Positions 16,606 through 25,535 of a stretch of 64,000 bases of DNA are shown here, in pieces. How positions within the stretch are numbered: position 1 is the first letter of the stretch; each line of letters opens with the position of its first letter. The notes below the pieces were generated by a model. The model saw only the letters and a list, made by a program, of their open reading frames with translations, was not told where the DNA came from and made no database searches. The translations under genes were made by a program, and so were the position numbers. The stretch comes from Thalassovita litoralis (lineage in GTDB: Bacteria > Pseudomonadota > Alphaproteobacteria > Rhodobacterales > Rhodobacteraceae), in the NCBI RefSeq assembly GCF_900182725.1, contig NZ_FXTO01000014.1:1-64000 (forward strand), in the 5' to 3' direction.

Positions 16606-18426
16606 TTACGCCCCTGCGGCTTTTTCCTCTAGCAGCAACCATTCTTCTTCGGCCTCGGACAGCGCGTTTTGCCGTTCGACCAGCGCATCGGTGGCTTTCT
16701 GGAACTTCACTGGTTCCTTGGTGAACAGGTCCGGGTCCATCAGGAATTGTTCCAGCTTGGCAATCTCAGCCTCCAGCCGTTCGATGATTCCCGGCAATGC
16801 CTCCAGACGGTGTTTTTCGGTAAAGCTCAGCCCATTGGCCGGGGCGGCATCCTTGGCGGACGGCTTTACTTTTGCCTCCGAAGGTTTTATTTTCTCGTCT
16901 TTTTCTTCTGGGGTGTCCGCGCCACGCTGCACGCGGTAATCGCTCCAGCCTCCTGCATAAACAACCGCCCGCCCGTCGCCTTCCATCGCAACGGTCTGCG
17001 TCGCCACACGATCCAGAAAATCCCGGTCGTGGCTGACCAACAGCACCGTGCCATCGTAATCGTCCAGAAGTTCCTGCAACAGGTCCAGCGTTTCGATGTC
17101 CAGATCGTTGGTCGGTTCGTCCAGCACCAGCAGATTGCTTTCCTTGGCCATCAGCTTCGCCAGCAGAAGCCGCGCTTTTTCCCCACCGGACAAGGACTTA
17201 ACAGCCGCTCTTGCCTGACGTTCATCAAACAGGAATTCTTTCAGATAGCCCACAACATGCTTGGGCTGCCCCCGCACCAAAACCTGATCGGCCTTGCCCG
17301 ACACCCGCATATCCGCGTCCCCGGTCAGGCTTTCCCACAGGCTCATTTCCGGGTCCAGTTGCGCCCGGCTTTGATCGAAAATCGCAGGCAACAGATTGGT
17401 GCCCATTTTGATCGTGCCAGAATCGGGGTTTTCCTGCCCCATCAGCATCTTAAGCAGCGTTGTTTTACCAACCCCGTTCGGTCCCACAAACGCCACGCGA
17501 TCCCCGCGTTCGATCTTGATCGAGAAGTTTTTCAAGATCGACTTATCGCCGTAAGACTTTGAAATTCCTTCGGCTTCAACAACTTTCTTGCCGGACTTCG
17601 GACCCGAGGCCAATTCCATCGCCGCCGCACCCTGACGCCGGATCTGACCGGCCCGTTCCGCCCGCAATGCGTGCAGCGCCCGCAACCGTCCTTGGTTGCG
17701 CTTGCGCCGGGCGCTGATGCCTTCGACAGCCCAACGCCCTTCGGACTTGATTTTGCGGTCCATCTTATGACGCTGCATATCCTCGTCATCCCAGACCTTA
17801 TCACGCCATTCCTCGAACGCCTCGAAGCCCCTTTCCTGACGACGCACCATTCCCCTGTCAACCCAAAGGGTTGCGCGCGTAAGTTCACGCAAAAAGGCGC
17901 GGTCGTGGCTGATCAGAACATATCCCGCACGGATCTGTTTCAGTTCGTTTTCCAACCAAGCGATCGCTTCGATATCCAGATGGTTGGTCGGCTCGTCCAG
18001 CAGCATCAATTCGGGCGCTTCGGCCATCAGCTTGGCCAGCGCGGCCCGCCGCCGTTCCCCGCCGGATGCAGTTTCCACGGGGCGCGCCGGATCGAATTTC
18101 AGCCCTTCGCCCGCCATTTCCACCCGATACATTTCCGCCGCGTCCAGCCCGCTGGCCGCAAAATCGCCCAAGGTGGTAAACCCTGCCATATCAGGGTCTT
18201 GTTCCATATAGCCCACGCTGGTTCCGGGCGGGACGATCCGCGCCCCGGCGTCGGCCTCGATCAGCCCGGCCATCACCTTCATCAGGGTGGATTTCCCCGA
18301 TCCATTGCGCCCCACCAGCGCCACCCGGTCGCCCGGTTGAACCACCAGCGACAGGTCATGAAATACGGGATCGCCGCCAAAGGTCAGCGAAATATCGGTC
18401 AGTTGTAACAAAGGTGCGCGTGCCAT
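16606..18426 (-). CDS. ABC-F family ATPase (Uup-like)
   Basis: A 606-residue cytosolic protein with two ATP-binding cassettes and no membrane segments. Cassette 1 has the Walker A GRNGSGKS (about residue 40), signature ASGGERRR and Walker B LMLLDEPTNHLD. Cassette 2 has GPNGVGKT, LSGGEKARLLLA and LLVLDEPTNDLD. The basic interdomain linker is present, and the C-terminus is a coiled coil (EKHRLEALPGIIERLEAEIAKLEQ...LSEAEEEW), as in Uup. ABC-F proteins act on the ribosome or on DNA-structure resolution rather than in transport. Bases 18471-18533 downstream of the next gene belong to an intergenic repeat, not to this gene. Confidence 0.9.
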   Translation of the reverse strand: MARAPLLQLTDISLTFGGDPVFHDLSLVVQPGDRVALVGRNGSGKSTLMKVMAGLIEADAGARIVPPGTSVGYMEQDPDMAGFTTLGDFAASGLDAAEMYRVEMAGEGLKFDPARPVETASGGERRRAALAKLMAEAPELMLLDEPTNHLDIEAIAWLENELKQIRAGYVLISHDRAFLRELTRATLWVDRGMVRRQERGFEAFEEWRDKVWDDEDMQRHKMDRKIKSEGRWAVEGISARRKRNQGRLRALHALRAERAGQIRRQGAAAMELASGPKSGKKVVEAEGISKSYGDKSILKNFSIKIERGDRVAFVGPNGVGKTTLLKMLMGQENPDSGTIKMGTNLLPAIFDQSRAQLDPEMSLWESLTGDADMRVSGKADQVLVRGQPKHVVGYLKEFLFDERQARAAVKSLSGGEKARLLLAKLMAKESNLLVLDEPTNDLDIETLDLLQELLDDYDGTVLLVSHDRDFLDRVATQTVAMEGDGRAVVYAGGWSDYRVQRGADTPEEKDEKIKPSEAKVKPSAKDAAPANGLSFTEKHRLEALPGIIERLEAEIAKLEQFLMDPDLFTKEPVKFQKATDALVERQNALSEAEEEWLLLEEKAAGA

Positions 18427-18470
18427 GCCGCGCAGCTAACCACGCCGCCCCGCCGCGTCAAGCGTCCGGC

Positions 18471-18533
18471 TTTCATCTTGCTGAAAATACTCTGGGGGGG
18501 GCGCCGCAGGCGACGGGGGCAACGCCCCCTTAC
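18471..18533. repeat. Dispersed intergenic hairpin repeat, copy A
   Basis: The segment opens with TTTCATCTTGCTGAAAATAC, then CTCTGGGGG, a GC-rich middle, and the hairpin GGGGGC-AA-CGCCCCC. It matches copy B at 43787-43848 over both ends in the same orientation. Its hairpin end overlaps the stop of the minus-strand OlsB-like gene, so it may act as that gene's 3' end. Confidence 0.6.
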
Positions 18534-19267
18534 CCGGCCACTCCGCGCAGCAATCGCTTGCGGGCCGGGGGGATTGCGCTGATTTCCAAACCTGTAAACA
18601 CATGCAGCGTATTCATATGCCGATCCACCACGGCATGATCACTGACCCATCCCCCCATCAGCAGATAGGTCCGCAACAGCGGCGGCATCCGTAGCATGGC
18701 AAGCTTAGTATCCGGCTTACGGCGTAGTTTTTGCGCGAATCTGAACACTTGTGGGGCTTTCACGCGCGGCAGCCACCGCCGGGGGGCCAGATGACGTTCC
18801 TTTAGCATGGCAAAGGCATCCAGATATTCCGCCTCGTCCGTCCCGTGAAAAGACGAACAGCCAAACAGCATTTCGATCCCGTTATCGTCCACAAACCGCG
18901 TCATCGCCCCCCACGCCACACGCAGAATATCGGGGTCTTTCACCTGCGGATGAATGCAGAACCGGCCCATTTCCACCATCGGGCCGGGAAATTCAGCCAG
19001 CGCCGACAGTTCGTAAAACTGCGCCGAGTAACTGCGCCCGATCTCTTCGCCGGTCAGCGGCAGCACCCTGAAACAACACACCAAGCGCCCCGTGCGCTGC
19101 TCTTCCACAAGGAAATGCGTGCAAATGCTGTCAAAATCATCCGCATCCAGCCCGTCGCCCGCATCGGCCCCGCGAAAGCACAGATGCCGCAATGCCTGCG
19201 CCGCGCGAATATCCGCCGGAGTTTTTGCAAGACGCGTAGAATAGCGCCCCTTTGTCAAAGACAGCAT
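18530..19267 (-). CDS. olsB: L-ornithine N-alpha-acyltransferase, OlsB-like GNAT protein
   Basis: A 245-residue GNAT-fold acyltransferase of the hemolysin/OlsB family. Landmarks are RYSTRLAKTPADIRAAQALRHLCF near the start, DDFDSICTHFLVEE, VCCFRVLP and the GRFCIHP core, with FGCSSFHGTD in the distal half. OlsB transfers a 3-hydroxyacyl chain from ACP to ornithine, the first step of ornithine-lipid synthesis, a phosphate-free membrane lipid common in alphaproteobacteria. The second-step gene olsA is not in the window. GAGGTGCTGAA precedes the ATG. Its 3' end runs into an intergenic hairpin repeat. Confidence 0.82.
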   Translation of the reverse strand: MLSLTKGRYSTRLAKTPADIRAAQALRHLCFRGADAGDGLDADDFDSICTHFLVEEQRTGRLVCCFRVLPLTGEEIGRSYSAQFYELSALAEFPGPMVEMGRFCIHPQVKDPDILRVAWGAMTRFVDDNGIEMLFGCSSFHGTDEAEYLDAFAMLKERHLAPRRWLPRVKAPQVFRFAQKLRRKPDTKLAMLRMPPLLRTYLLMGGWVSDHAVVDRHMNTLHVFTGLEISAIPPARKRLLRGVAG

Positions 19268-19350
19268 TTCAGCACCTCGTGCAGGTCATGCGAACCCTTT
19301 GTTTCGCACGACCTAGCATACCAGATGTGTCATCCCGGTGACGACTGAAA

Positions 19351-19806
19351 TTACTCGATGAAATCGCCAGCGGTGAAGCGGCCCAGATTGCCCAGAAGCT
19401 GCCGCAAGAAGCTCTTGTCGACGACGCTGGATTCGGTCACGCGGCGGGACAGTGGCACCACATTGCCGTCAGACAGGCCGAACCGTTCGATATTGCGGAC
19501 AACGCCCCGCTTATCAAAGGTCACGGCCAGAACTTCGCGTTCCACCACCTGCGGCTGGCGATAGGCGTAATGCTTTACCTTGCTGTGGACATAGTAATAG
19601 CCACTGTCGTTCAACACCCCGCCGGTCGAGGGCGTGCCGATGGTTTCAGCCACACTGTCGCGGGTATCCACACCTACGACGATGTTGGACAGGTCTTCCT
19701 CCAGCGGGACATAGCCGTGGTTGCGATACTGCGTCGTGCAAGCGGTCAGAGCCACCAAAGCCCCCGCTGCAAGAACGGTTTTCAGTTTCAACCCCATGCC
19801 TGTCAT
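19351..19806 (-). CDS. bamE: Outer-membrane assembly lipoprotein BamE (SmpA/OmlA)
   Basis: A 151-residue lipoprotein: basic N-terminus, hydrophobic core and lipobox LTAC with Cys23. The SmpA/OmlA domain follows with GYVPLEEDLSNIVVGVDTRDSVAETIGTPS, YYYVHSKVKHYAYRQPQVVEREVLAVTFDKRGVVRNIERF. BamE is a non-essential lipoprotein of the BAM complex that inserts beta-barrels in the outer membrane. AAGGGGGCAGCC precedes the ATG. It is divergent from the yceD operon, the common arrangement in Rhodobacterales. Confidence 0.92.
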   Translation of the reverse strand: MTGMGLKLKTVLAAGALVALTACTTQYRNHGYVPLEEDLSNIVVGVDTRDSVAETIGTPSTGGVLNDSGYYYVHSKVKHYAYRQPQVVEREVLAVTFDKRGVVRNIERFGLSDGNVVPLSRRVTESSVVDKSFLRQLLGNLGRFTAGDFIE

Positions 19807-19894
19807 GGCTGCCCCCTTGTCTTGGCACCTTGTGCCTTTTAATCCGATTACAGAAGGAATGGCTTCGGTTCAAGCAAAGGAAATCCTGCATCAC

Positions 19895-20455
19895 ATGACA
19901 AATCCCTCCAGCCACGCCCTGCGGGTGGCCGACCTGTCTCAAACCCGCCCCACCCGGTTCGATCTGACGCCGGACAAAGATGACATATCTGCCATTGCGG
20001 CGGAACTGGGGCTGTTGGACCTGCGCAAGCTGCGTTTCAAAGGCCAGATTATCGCCGAAGGCAAACGCGATTGGCGGCTGGAGGCAGAACTGGGCGCAAC
20101 CGTGGTGCAGCCCTGTGTTGTCACGCTGGCCCCTGTCACGACCCGTCTGGACGAATCTGTTGTGCGGCGTTTTCTGGCTCAGATGCCGGACATGAGCGGC
20201 GACGATGATGAAATCGAAATGGCCGAAGATGACTCGATCGAGTCTTTGGGCAGCGTCATTGACCCGTCTGCGGTGATGATCGAGGCCTTGTCTTTGGCCC
20301 TGCCGTTATATCCCAAGGCAGAAAATGCGGAAATGGGTAGTGCAACCTATACCGAACCGGGTAAAGAGGCGCTGAGAGACGAAGATCTGAAACCTTTTGC
20401 CGGTTTGGCCGCTCTGCGCGATCAAATGGCGAAAAAGGACGATCCCGAAAGGTAA
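19895..20455 (+). CDS. yceD: YceD family (DUF177) protein
   Basis: 186 residues from the ATG at 19895, with AAAGGA 13 bases upstream; an ATG at 19859 in frame lacks proper spacing. The DUF177 core includes LRKLRFKGQIIAEGKRDWRLEAELGATVVQPCVVTLAPVTTRLDE, with a single conserved cysteine, followed by an acidic segment (MSGDDDEIEMAEDDS). YceD almost always precedes rpmF and, in plants and bacteria, is linked to 23S rRNA/ribosome accumulation. It begins the yceD-rpmF-plsX-fabH operon here. Confidence 0.88.
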   Translation: MTNPSSHALRVADLSQTRPTRFDLTPDKDDISAIAAELGLLDLRKLRFKGQIIAEGKRDWRLEAELGATVVQPCVVTLAPVTTRLDESVVRRFLAQMPDMSGDDDEIEMAEDDSIESLGSVIDPSAVMIEALSLALPLYPKAENAEMGSATYTEPGKEALRDEDLKPFAGLAALRDQMAKKDDPER

Positions 20456-20597
20456 AAACCACTTGCGCCTTTCGGAAATCGCAGTATTTTCCGCCCCTCA
20501 TCCGAATTTTGGGTTGGACATGTCGGCGTTGACCGAATATGAGCCACGCACCCACGTGAAACCGGGCTATATGCCCACAGGAAATTGAGGTTGTGAC

Positions 20598-20804
20598 ATG
20601 GCTGTCCAACAGAACAAAGTAAGCAAGTCGCGCCGCAACAACCGCCGCGCACATGACGCGCTGGTTGCGGCAAACCCGAACGAGTGCTCCAACTGTGGCG
20701 AACTAAAGCGCCCCCACCACGTCTGCCCGTCCTGCGGCCACTATGCCGACCGTGAAGTGGTCGCGCTGGCTGACGAAGTCGAGCTGGACGAAGACGCAGC
20801 ATAA
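20598..20804 (+). CDS. rpmF: 50S ribosomal protein L32
   Basis: 68 residues. The basic start [20 protein letters not shown] is diagnostic. It keeps all four zinc cysteines (Cys30, Cys33, Cys43, Cys46), so it is the zinc-binding C+ form. A possible own promoter, TTGGAC (20514-20519) with ATATGA 17 bases later, lies in the 142-base gap after yceD. The gene starts a tight cluster with plsX 23 bases downstream. Confidence 0.97.
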   Translation: MAVQQNKVSKSRRNNRRAHDALVAANPNECSNCGELKRPHHVCPSCGHYADREVVALADEVELDEDAA

Positions 20805-20827
20805 GCACTTTGGGGACCGGCGTCCGC

Positions 20828-21928
20828 ATGTCCGTTCACAACGATCAGACTAAGGCGGGTGCCGGGCGCACCATTATTTCGGTCGACGCCATGGGCGGAG
20901 ATCGAGGACCGGCGGCTGTTGTCGCCGGTATTTCCGTGTCTGCGAAAAAGAACCCGGATATCGGGTTTGTCCTGCATGGCCCCCGCGAGGAGCTGGAAAA
21001 ACTGGTCGCCAAGCGCAAACCGCTGGCCGGTCGGGTTCAGATTCGCGATGCTACAGATGTGGTGCGCATGACCGACAAACCCAGTCAGGTGATGCGCCAC
21101 GGCAAGGACACTTCGATGTGGTCCGCCTTGGAATCCGTCCGCTCTGGCGAGGCGGATGTTTGCGTTTCCTGTGGCAACACCGGCGCGTTGATGGCGCTGT
21201 CGATGATCCGCCTGCGTAAATTGCCGGGGGTGAACCGCCCTGCCATTGCGATTCTGTGGCCGTCCCGTAATCCGCAGGGGTTCAATGTGATGCTGGATGT
21301 CGGTGCGGATATTCGCGCCGATGAACAGGATTTGCTGCAATACGCGCTCATGGGGACGTCCTATGCCCGCAATGGGCTGCATCTTGAGCGTCCTCGGGTC
21401 GGTTTGTTGAATGTCGGCACCGAAGAACACAAAGGCCGCGCCGAGCTAAAAGCCGCCCACGACCTGATTGCCGATACCGCGCCCAAGGCCGGTTTCGATT
21501 TTGTCGGGTTTGTCGAAGGCGGTGATATTCCGGGGAATCGATGCGATGTGATCGTCACCGATGGCTTCACCGGCAATATCGCGCTGAAAACCGGCGAAGG
21601 CACAGCCAGCCTGATCGGCGATCAGATGAAAGAGGCGTTTAAATATTCGCCCCTGTCACGTCTGGCCGCCGTTTTGGCCTATACATCGCTGCAACGGCTG
21701 AAAAAGAAAATGGACCCGCGCCGCGTGAATGGCGGTGTTTTCTTGGGTCTGAACGGTACTGTCGTGAAATCTCATGGTTCGGCCGATGCGACCGGGGTGG
21801 CGGCGGCTGTGAAGCTGGCTTTCCAACTGTCGCAGTCCGGCTTCGGAGAGAAACTGGCACAGCGGGTTGCATCCGCCACAGCACTGGCTAAGAATGCCGG
21901 AACTGACGAAGCGGAAAGCAGCGACTAA
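20828..21928 (+). CDS. plsX: Phosphate acyltransferase PlsX
   Basis: 366 residues from the ATG at 20828. PlsX converts acyl-ACP and phosphate to acyl-phosphate, the donor for PlsY in phospholipid synthesis; it is a peripheral membrane enzyme. Signatures are ISVDAMGGDRGP at the N-terminus, MSVWSALE-type DTSMWSALESVRSGEADVCVSCGNTGALMA, KGRAELKAAHDLI and VDVIVTDGFTGNIALKTGEG. It sits between rpmF and fabH, three bases before fabH, so translation is probably coupled. Confidence 0.96.
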   Translation: MSVHNDQTKAGAGRTIISVDAMGGDRGPAAVVAGISVSAKKNPDIGFVLHGPREELEKLVAKRKPLAGRVQIRDATDVVRMTDKPSQVMRHGKDTSMWSALESVRSGEADVCVSCGNTGALMALSMIRLRKLPGVNRPAIAILWPSRNPQGFNVMLDVGADIRADEQDLLQYALMGTSYARNGLHLERPRVGLLNVGTEEHKGRAELKAAHDLIADTAPKAGFDFVGFVEGGDIPGNRCDVIVTDGFTGNIALKTGEGTASLIGDQMKEAFKYSPLSRLAAVLAYTSLQRLKKKMDPRRVNGGVFLGLNGTVVKSHGSADATGVAAAVKLAFQLSQSGFGEKLAQRVASATALAKNAGTDEAESSD

Positions 21929-21931
21929 ATC

Positions 21932-22906
21932 ATGACAATACGCGCCGTTGTGCAGGGTGTGGGGCACTACCTGCCGGAAAGAATCGTTCCCAATAGCGAA
22001 TTCGAAAAGACCCTCGATACCAGTGACGAATGGATTCGCAGCCGCTCGGGGATCGAGCGTCGGCATTTTGCCGCCGATGGGGAAACCACTTCGGATTTGG
22101 CAACACATGCCGCACGGGCCGCATTGGATAATGCCGGTCTGAACCCCGATGACATTGATGCAATCGTTGTTGCCACCTCGACCCCGGACCTGACATTTCC
22201 ATCTGTCGCCACGATGGTGCAAAGCAAACTGGGCATGACCCAAGGCTTTGGGTTTGACGTACAGGCCGTGTGTGCCGGGTTCATCTTTGCGCTGGCCAAT
22301 GCAAATGCGCTGATTCTTGCCGGGCAGGCAAAGCGTGTGCTGGTTGTGGGCGCGGAAACCTTTAGCCGGATCATGGACTGGGAAGATCGCGCCACCTGCG
22401 TTCTGTTCGGGGATGGGGCTGGTGCTTTGGTTTTGGCCGCCGAAGATGGCACCGGCCAGACCGCAGATCGCGGTATCCTGTCAGCGGATTTGAATTCGGA
22501 CGGACGGTATCGGGATATGCTGTATGTCGATGGTGGCGTCTCCACCAGCGGCACCGCCGGGAAATTGCGGATGCAGGGCAATCCCCTGTTCCGTCAGGCC
22601 GTGGAAAAACTGACAAGCACGGCCCATAAGGCCTTGGAAAAAGTGGGGCTTTCTGATTCGGATGTGAATTGGATCGTGCCGCATCAGGCCAATATCCGCA
22701 TCATTCAGGGCACGGCCAAGAAAATGGGCCTGTCGATGGATAACGTGGTGGTGACTGTACAGGATCACGGCAATACCTCTGCCGCGTCGATCCCGCTTGC
22801 CATGTCTGTGGGTGTCGAACGCGGGCAAATCAAGAAGGGCGATCTTCTGGTGGCCGAAGCGATCGGCGGCGGGCTGGCCTGGGGGTCTGTGGTCCTGCGC
22901 TGGTAA
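21932..22906 (+). CDS. fabH: 3-oxoacyl-ACP synthase III (beta-ketoacyl-ACP synthase III)
   Basis: A 324-residue condensing enzyme that starts fatty acid synthesis by joining acetyl-CoA with malonyl-ACP. The catalytic triad is visible: Cys114 in VQAVCAGF, His251 in VPHQANIRI and Asn281 in HGNTSAAS. GDGAGALVL and the C-terminal GGGLAWGSVVLRW complete the thiolase fold. Length is standard. It is the last tightly spaced gene of the yceD-rpmF-plsX-fabH group. Confidence 0.97.
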   Translation: MTIRAVVQGVGHYLPERIVPNSEFEKTLDTSDEWIRSRSGIERRHFAADGETTSDLATHAARAALDNAGLNPDDIDAIVVATSTPDLTFPSVATMVQSKLGMTQGFGFDVQAVCAGFIFALANANALILAGQAKRVLVVGAETFSRIMDWEDRATCVLFGDGAGALVLAAEDGTGQTADRGILSADLNSDGRYRDMLYVDGGVSTSGTAGKLRMQGNPLFRQAVEKLTSTAHKALEKVGLSDSDVNWIVPHQANIRIIQGTAKKMGLSMDNVVVTVQDHGNTSAASIPLAMSVGVERGQIKKGDLLVAEAIGGGLAWGSVVLRW

Positions 22907-22970
22907 ACCCGGCCCCACGCAGTTTTTCGTCCTTTAACTTGCTGAAAATGCGCCCCCCAAGCCATTGATA

Positions 22971-22999
22971 TTGACTCGGAAATTCGCTTCGCCCATGCT
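22971..22999 (+). promoter_or_regulatory. Probable ihfA promoter
   Basis: TTGACT at 22971-22976 and CATGCT at 22994-22999 with a 17-base spacer lie just upstream of the ihfA ATG at 23021, within the 114-base gap after fabH. Confidence 0.4.
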
Positions 23000-23020
23000 G
23001 CGGAAAACAAGGGGACGGAT

Positions 23021-23323
23021 ATGAGCGAAAAAACTCTGACACGCATGGACCTGAGCGATGCCATCTTTCGCGAGGTGGGATTGTCGCGCAATGACGCCAG
23101 CCAGTTGGTCGAAAGCGTTCTGCAACATATGTCAGACGCTCTTGTTGACGGGGCGCAGGTGAAAATCTCGTCCTTCGGTACGTTCTCTGTCCGTGAAAAA
23201 GCCGCCCGCGTTGGGCGCAACCCGAAAACCGGCGAAGAGGTTCCGATCAACCCGCGCCGCGTTCTGACCTTCCGTCCCTCTCATCTGATGAAAGAGCGGG
23301 TCGCGTCAGGAAATAAGGGCTGA
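23021..23323 (+). CDS. ihfA: Integration host factor subunit alpha
   Basis: A 100-residue HU/IHF-fold DNA-bending protein. The alpha-subunit N-terminus ([29 protein letters not shown]) is followed by the [28 protein letters not shown] arm, with the intercalating Pro in the beta-ribbon, and [11 protein letters not shown] at the end. IHF heterodimers with IhfB act in recombination and promoter architecture. It lies 18 bases before a MerR-family gene, the arrangement seen in other proteobacteria. Confidence 0.95.
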   Translation: MSEKTLTRMDLSDAIFREVGLSRNDASQLVESVLQHMSDALVDGAQVKISSFGTFSVREKAARVGRNPKTGEEVPINPRRVLTFRPSHLMKERVASGNKG

Positions 23324-23341
23324 TAGCCGGGGGGCGGCACC

Positions 23342-24295
23342 ATGAGCAAATCCCCCGACGCGTTTCGGACTATCAGTGAAGTTGCCGAATGGCTGGACCG
23401 TCCGGCCCATGTGTTGCGCTTCTGGGAAAGCAAGTTCACACAGATAAAGCCTATCAAGCGCGCTGGCGGGCGGCGGTATTACCGTCCGCAGGATATGCTG
23501 CTGCTGGGCGGTATCAAAAAGCTGCTGCATGATGACGGCATGACCATCAAAGGCGTGCAAAAGATGCTGCGCGAAAAGGGGGCGGCCTATGTGTCCGACC
23601 TGTCGCAGCCACTCGATACGCACGCCGAGGCCGGACAGTTGGTTCCCTCGCCGGAAAAACTGGCGGCGCTTCGCGCCCAAGCGGAACAACCGGAAAGCGC
23701 CACGCTGCTTCAGTTCCCCCGCAACGATGCCCCCCCGTCCGAGGAGGCCGATCAAGAGCTTAGCGCATCCAGCTACGAGCAAGCGATGGACGACTACACT
23801 GCCAGCGCCGAGGCGGAACTGAGTGAGCCAGCGCCACAGGATGACCATGCACCATCAACGGCAGAACCCGAGGCAGCCCCCCTGCCCGACAGCCCTGCCC
23901 CTGAGTTGGAAGCAAACAGTTTTGACACCCCGTCCTTCTTTGATGTGTTCGACACGGCACCGGCATCCGATACCGTCGCGTCAGAAAAACTGAGCGAACC
24001 GCAACACACGCCTGCGGACGCCCCCGTTGAAGATGAGCATTCAACCAACACGGACTTCGCCACAGAGCCAGAGATGCCGGAGGACGGACAGGATGCCGAA
24101 TCTGTGGTTTCACCTGTCGAAGTCCGGAAACCTGCCATCGTTGATGTCGCGGTTGATGCACATTCGACGGCGGGTTCGGGCATCCTGTCGCGGCTGATGC
24201 GAAATCGCGCGTCGCTGGCCACAACAAACCCATCCCAATTGACCGCACTCAAGGACGAGATTTCACAGTTGCGGTCGCGCCTGTCGGGGAACTGA
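23342..24295 (+). CDS. MerR-family regulator with long acidic C-terminal tail
   Basis: 317 residues. The N-terminal winged helix-turn-helix ([48 protein letters not shown]) is of the MerR type and is followed by a short helical segment ([14 protein letters not shown]). Residues from about 95 to 290 are low-complexity, rich in Ala, Glu, Pro, Ser and Asp, and probably disordered. The end ([18 protein letters not shown]) is a short coiled coil. Metal-binding cysteines of classical MerR are absent, so no metal sensing is implied. Its place after ihfA is conserved; target genes are unknown. Confidence 0.85.
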   Translation: MSKSPDAFRTISEVAEWLDRPAHVLRFWESKFTQIKPIKRAGGRRYYRPQDMLLLGGIKKLLHDDGMTIKGVQKMLREKGAAYVSDLSQPLDTHAEAGQLVPSPEKLAALRAQAEQPESATLLQFPRNDAPPSEEADQELSASSYEQAMDDYTASAEAELSEPAPQDDHAPSTAEPEAAPLPDSPAPELEANSFDTPSFFDVFDTAPASDTVASEKLSEPQHTPADAPVEDEHSTNTDFATEPEMPEDGQDAESVVSPVEVRKPAIVDVAVDAHSTAGSGILSRLMRNRASLATTNPSQLTALKDEISQLRSRLSGN

Positions 24296-24365
24296 CAAAT
24301 ACGGCGAAAAAATCCGCGAAACGCTCTTGCCCCCACCCGGAAAATCAGTATGAAGAGCAAACCGT

Positions 24366-24442
24366 CGGGCTATAGCGCAGCCTGGTAGCGCGTCCGTCTG
24401 GGGGACGGAAGGTCGCAGGTTCGAGTCCTGCTAGCCCGACCA
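24366..24442 (+). tRNA. tRNA-Pro (anticodon GGG)
   Basis: A 77-nt cloverleaf with encoded CCA. The acceptor arms CGGGCTA / TAGCCCG pair. The anticodon stem TCCGT / ACGGA encloses CTGGGGG with anticodon GGG. The T arm CAGG-TTCGAGT-CCTG is canonical and the first base is C as usual for tRNA-Pro. Confidence 0.95.
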
Positions 24443-24638
24443 AAAAATCTCTCAACATCAGCCAGATAGGCCCCGAATTTTCGGGCCTGTCTGGTTGTGT
24501 TGTTCCCCCCTTTCCAGTCCTGTCTGTGGGACTTCCGTTGCGGCAAAACCGTCCGCTTGGTCAAATTTCATACCCCTGCTGCTTGACTTCCCAGCCCCGG
24601 CAGAGAAGCTGTGCAGGATTTTGAATTGGGAGGATCAA

Positions 24639-25439
24639 ATGGCTAAATCTATTGATGATTTTGACCTGAAAAACCTGTTGGTCAGCATGGACGAGGACGG
24701 AATCACCACCGTCACCCTGAATCGCGCAGACAAACGTAACGCGCTGAACGCCGAAACCGTGGAAGAACTGATCGAGATTTTCTCGACCCTGCCACGAATC
24801 GGCGCAAGGGCCGTTGTGCTGCGCGCAGAAGGCACGCATTTCTGTGCCGGTCTGGATCTGGTGGAACACCATCAGGAAGACCGCCGTCCCGAAGAATTCA
24901 TGCACCTGTGTCTGCGCTGGCACGAAGCGTTCAACAAAATGGAATATGGCGGGGTGCCGATCATTGCCGCCCTGAAAGGCGCGGTTGTTGGCGGCGGGCT
25001 GGAACTGGCCAGCTCGGCCCATATTCGCGTGGCGGATCAAACCACCTATTTCGCCCTGCCCGAAGGCCAGCGCGGCCTGTTCACCGGCGGCGGCGCGACA
25101 ATCCGCGTGGCCGATCTGGTGGGCAAGGCCCGGATGATTGATATGATGCTGACAGGCCGCATCTATGCGCAGGACGAAGCCGTGCAGGTTGGTCTGGCGC
25201 AATATCTGGTCGAAGACAGCGAAGCCAAAGCCTATGAAATCGCGCGTGCTGCGGCTGAAAACCCACCGCTGTCGAATTTCGCGATCTGTTCGGCCATCAG
25301 CCATGTTCAGAATATGTCGGCGCTGGATGCGGCCTATGCCGAATCCGTGGTGGCCGGGATCGTGAACACGCAACCCGCCTCGCGCGGGCGGCTAGAGGCG
25401 TTTGCCAACAAAACGGCAGCCCGCGTAAAGCCGAAATAA
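24639..25439 (+). CDS. Enoyl-CoA hydratase/isomerase family protein
   Basis: 266 residues from the ATG at 24639, preceded by GGGAGGAT; the longer open frame upstream overlaps tRNA-proximal sequence and is not conserved. Crotonase-fold landmarks are [12 protein letters not shown], the oxyanion-hole segment HFCAGLDL, and [26 protein letters not shown]. The second catalytic Glu region reads [15 protein letters not shown]. Crotonases hydrate enoyl-CoA or perform isomerisation or thioester chemistry; the exact reaction is not clear. It is monocistronic and ends in a strong terminator. Confidence 0.88.
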   Translation: MAKSIDDFDLKNLLVSMDEDGITTVTLNRADKRNALNAETVEELIEIFSTLPRIGARAVVLRAEGTHFCAGLDLVEHHQEDRRPEEFMHLCLRWHEAFNKMEYGGVPIIAALKGAVVGGGLELASSAHIRVADQTTYFALPEGQRGLFTGGGATIRVADLVGKARMIDMMLTGRIYAQDEAVQVGLAQYLVEDSEAKAYEIARAAAENPPLSNFAICSAISHVQNMSALDAAYAESVVAGIVNTQPASRGRLEAFANKTAARVKPK

Positions 25440-25453
25440 CGCGGAAACCCCTG

Positions 25454-25478
25454 AAAAGGCCGGATTTCCGGCCTTTTC
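25454..25478 (+). terminator. Terminator after the enoyl-CoA hydratase gene
   Basis: AAAAGGCCGG pairs with CCGGCCTTTT over ten bases around ATTT, with the T run forming the right arm. It starts 14 bases after the stop codon. Confidence 0.85.
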
Positions 25479-25535
25479 CTATTCCGTCACACGCCAAGTC
25501 TTTGCTAAGACAAGTCAATTCCAAAGGGGAAAACC

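Noticed and set aside
22918-22960. Third copy of the intergenic repeat after fabH (CTTGCTGAAAAT)
   Set aside because: Only about 12 bases match the head of the repeat and the terminal GGGGGC hairpin is missing; chance similarity is likely.
24370-24564. 64-codon minus-strand ORF ending in SRTRTCDLPSPRRTRYQAAL
   Set aside because: It is the reverse translation of the tRNA-Pro gene, not a protein.
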